Assembly (NCBI GenBank): GCA_003248805.1
Contig: QFQY01000100.1
Location: forward strand, 1-7,772
Source of the DNA: Chelatococcus sp.
Lineage (GTDB): Bacteria; Pseudomonadota; Alphaproteobacteria; Rhizobiales; Beijerinckiaceae
Direction: 5' to 3'
DNA length: 7,772 nucleotides
A program made the position numbers and the translations under genes. Positions 5,943 through 7,772 of the stretch are shown piece by piece (position 1 is the first letter of the stretch; every line of letters starts with the position of its first letter). The notes beneath the pieces were generated by a model. The model saw only the letters and a list, made by a program, of their open reading frames with translations. It searched no databases and was not told where the DNA came from.

Positions 5943-6562
5943 TTCAGGACTCCCATGAGGTAGACGAAGGAGAAGACGCCGATCCAGACCACGTCGAGGA
6001 AGTGCCAGAACATGCTCAGGCACATCATGCGGCGGCGGTTCTCCGGGATCAGGCCCTTCTTGATGATCTGTCCGACGAGCACGAACATCCAGATCAGGCC
6101 GAAGGTCACGTGCAGGCCGTGCGTGCCGACCAGCGTGAAGAACGACGACAGGAAGGCGCTGCGCCAGGGGCCGGCGCCCTCGTGGATCAGGTGGTTGAAC
6201 TCGTAGAGCTCGAGCCCGAGGAAGGCGAAGCCGAACAGCGAGGTCACGCCGAGCCAGAACAGCGTCATCTCGCGCTTGCCCTTCTCCATCTCCAGCATGG
6301 CGAAGCCGAAGGTGATGGAGGAGAACAGCAGCATGAAGGTGTTGATCAGGATCAGCTTCAGATCGAAGAGATCCGCCGGCGTCGGGCCGGCCGCGAAGTT
6401 GCGGCCGACGACGGCATGGGTGGCGAAGAGGACTGCGAAGATCAGGCAGTCGCTCATCAGGTAGATCCAGAACCCCAGCGAGGTCCCGTTCTCCGGATGG
6501 TGGTCCTCGGTCAGGTAGAACTCCGGCTGTTCGCCGGCGGTCTGGGCGGATGCGTGCGCCAT
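5939..6562 (-). CDS. cyoC: Cytochrome o ubiquinol oxidase subunit III
   Basis: This 207-residue protein is subunit III of the quinol oxidase, a membrane subunit with no redox centre that packs against subunit I and supports stable turnover. Five hydrophobic segments are visible at about residues 29-52, 67-90, 99-119, 138-165 and 184-204, matching the five-helix bacterial quinol-oxidase form. Family marks include THGLHVTFG (147-155) and WHFLDVVWIGVFSFVYL (186-202). Length is close to E. coli CyoC (about 204). The start at 6562 is supported by a purine-rich ribosome binding site (GGGAAGGA, 6579-6572) spaced 9 nt from ATG. It follows cyoB by 23 bp, and its TGA overlaps the cyoD start codon in an ATGA, so the two are probably translationally coupled. 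Identity is clear from sequence and gene order. Confidence 0.97.
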   Translation of the reverse strand: MAHASAQTAGEQPEFYLTEDHHPENGTSLGFWIYLMSDCLIFAVLFATHAVVGRNFAAGPTPADLFDLKLILINTFMLLFSSITFGFAMLEMEKGKREMTLFWLGVTSLFGFAFLGLELYEFNHLIHEGAGPWRSAFLSSFFTLVGTHGLHVTFGLIWMFVLVGQIIKKGLIPENRRRMMCLSMFWHFLDVVWIGVFSFVYLMGVLK

Positions 6563-6585
6563 GGTGGTCGTCCTTCCCTGCCGGC

Positions 6586-7772
6586 TCAGGCGGTCTGCTG
6601 GGCCAGCAGGCGGGTGCGGGCGTCTTCCGCCTTCACCACCTCTTCGGCGGGGATGTGGAAGTCGCGGTCATAGTTGAAGGTGTGGATGATCGCGGTGGCG
6701 ATCAGCGCGACGAAGCAGACGGCGACGGGCAGCCACATGTGCCAGATCAGCGTGAAGCCGAGCGCCGTGCTGATGCCGGCCAGGACGACGCCCGCCCAGG
6801 TGTTCTTCGGCATGTGGATCGGCTTGAAGCCCTCCAGCGGACGGACATAGCCGCGCTTCTTCATGTCCCACCACGCATCGAGGTCGTGGACGCGGGGCGT
6901 GAAGGCGAAGTTGTAGTCCGGCGGCGGCGAGGAGGTCGCCCATTCCAGGGTGCGGCCGTCCCACGGGTCGCCGGTGGTGTCGCGCAGCTCCTCGCGCTTC
7001 CAGATCGCGACCGCGATCTGCAGCAGGAAGGCCAGGATGCCGAGGGCGACGATGGCCGCGCCCAGCGCCGCGACCAGGAAGAACGGCTGCAGCGACGTGT
7101 CCTCGAACTGGCTGAGCCGGCGCGTCACGCCCATCAGGCCCATGATGTAGAGCGGCATGAAGGCGAGCCAGAACCCGACGAACCAGCACCAGAACGAGAC
7201 CTTGCCCCAGAACGGATCGAGCTTGAAGCCGAAGGCCTTCGGGAACCAGTAGACGATGCCGGCGAACAGGCCGAACACCACGCCGCCGATGATCGTGTTG
7301 TGGAAGTGGGCGATCAGGAACAGGCTGTTGTGCAGCACGAAGTCGGCCGGGGGCACGGCGAGCAGAACGCCGGTCATGCCGCCGACTGCGAAGGTCACCA
7401 TGAAGCCGACGGTCCACAGCATCGGCACTTCGAAGCGGATGCGGCCGCGATACATGGTGAACAGCCAGTTGAACATCTTCGCGCCCGTCGGGATCGAGAT
7501 GATCATGGTCGTGATGCCGAAGAAGGCGTTCACGCTGGCCCCGGCGCCCATCGTGAAGAAGTGGTGCAGCCAGACGAGGTAGGACAGGATCATGATGACG
7601 CAGGTGGCGTACACCATCGACGCGTAGCCGAAGAGCCGCTTTCCGCAATAGGTCGCGACCACCTCCGAGAAGATGCCGAAGGCCGGCAGGACGAGGATGT
7701 AGACCTCCGGGTGGCCCCAGATCCAGATCAGGTTCACGTACATCATCGGGTTGCCGCCGAGATCGTTCGTGA
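6586..7772 (-). CDS. cyoB: Cytochrome o-type ubiquinol oxidase subunit I (partial, N-terminus beyond window)
   Basis: This is the catalytic subunit of a heme-copper quinol oxidase, an inner-membrane enzyme that oxidises ubiquinol, reduces O2 to water and pumps protons. The gene enters from the right edge with no start in the window; about 394 codons are visible, reading TNDLGGNPMMYVNLIW at the edge. Against E. coli CyoB (from memory) the fragment aligns almost without gaps from about residue 265 to the end. Counting from the methionine whose codon begins at 7746, H12, E14 and Y16 form the HPEVY motif (CuB ligand, D-channel Glu, cross-linked Tyr). H61-H62 are the other CuB ligands, K90 in SIPTGAK is the K-channel lysine, and H147 and H149 in HFHN are the high-spin and low-spin heme ligands. 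The constant offset of 272 to E. coli numbering supports orthology. The missing part would hold the first low-spin heme ligand and the quinol-site residues. It ends in TGA, 23 bp before cyoC. Confidence 0.98.
   Translation of the reverse strand, partial: TNDLGGNPMMYVNLIWIWGHPEVYILVLPAFGIFSEVVATYCGKRLFGYASMVYATCVIMILSYLVWLHHFFTMGAGASVNAFFGITTMIISIPTGAKMFNWLFTMYRGRIRFEVPMLWTVGFMVTFAVGGMTGVLLAVPPADFVLHNSLFLIAHFHNTIIGGVVFGLFAGIVYWFPKAFGFKLDPFWGKVSFWCWFVGFWLAFMPLYIMGLMGVTRRLSQFEDTSLQPFFLVAALGAAIVALGILAFLLQIAVAIWKREELRDTTGDPWDGRTLEWATSSPPPDYNFAFTPRVHDLDAWWDMKKRGYVRPLEGFKPIHMPKNTWAGVVLAGISTALGFTLIWHMWLPVAVCFVALIATAIIHTFNYDRDFHIPAEEVVKAEDARTRLLAQQTA

Noticed and set aside
5943..6023. Upstream in-frame extension of cyoD (27 extra residues)
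   Set aside because: It would lie wholly inside the cyoC coding region; the ATG at 5942 has a GGGAG site and an ATGA overlap, and gives the family-like N-terminus.
6668..7648. Minus-strand open frame of 326 codons within cyoB
   Set aside because: It is an alternative frame of cyoB, dominated by Arg, His and Leu; the cyoB frame carries all heme-copper motifs.

Overview
The window is very GC-rich and densely packed, and every recognisable gene lies on the minus strand. It reads like an alphaproteobacterial chromosome, most likely a Hyphomicrobiales (Rhizobiales) relative such as the Bosea/Methylobacterium/rhizobial groups. That placement rests on three things: a cyo-type quinol oxidase operon ending in SURF1, Tat-type peptide ABC transporter components, and short intergenic double-palindrome elements of the kind known from rhizobia. 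Genus-level identity cannot be settled from the sequence alone.

Right half (7772 down to 4759, read right to left): the 3' two thirds of cyoB, which runs off the window edge, then cyoC, cyoD and a SURF1-family gene. Spacing is 23 bp, a 4-bp ATGA overlap, and 5 bp. Together they encode subunits I, III and IV of a proton-pumping heme-copper ubiquinol oxidase plus its assembly factor. The catalytic copper and heme ligands inside the CyoB fragment are all present. SURF1 in place of cyoE directly after cyoD suggests an A-type heme in the active site (a ba3-like enzyme); this is an inference. CyoD carries an unusual histidine-rich N-terminal tail encoded by a degenerate hexanucleotide repeat.

Left-centre (4709 down to 415): after only 49 bp a second collinear cluster follows. 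It holds a DppB-type permease, a DppC-type permease (4-bp overlap), a cytosolic glycerophosphodiester phosphodiesterase (4-bp gap), and a family-5 extracellular solute-binding protein with a Tat signal peptide (62-bp gap). The phosphodiesterase inside the transporter operon hints that the imported solute may be a glycerophosphodiester, or another compound carrying such a linkage, rather than a peptide. No ATPase for the transporter is visible.

Left end (1-414): no supportable gene. The stretch holds two roughly 75-bp palindromic elements in inverted orientation (133-207 and 257-330). Each contains two hairpins, and the second hairpin is paired in both copies despite different sequence. A weak terminator-like hairpin for the minus-strand operon lies next to them. 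I see no clearly novel multi-gene system. The most interesting points are the transporter/phosphodiesterase linkage, the His-rich CyoD tail and the paired palindromic elements.
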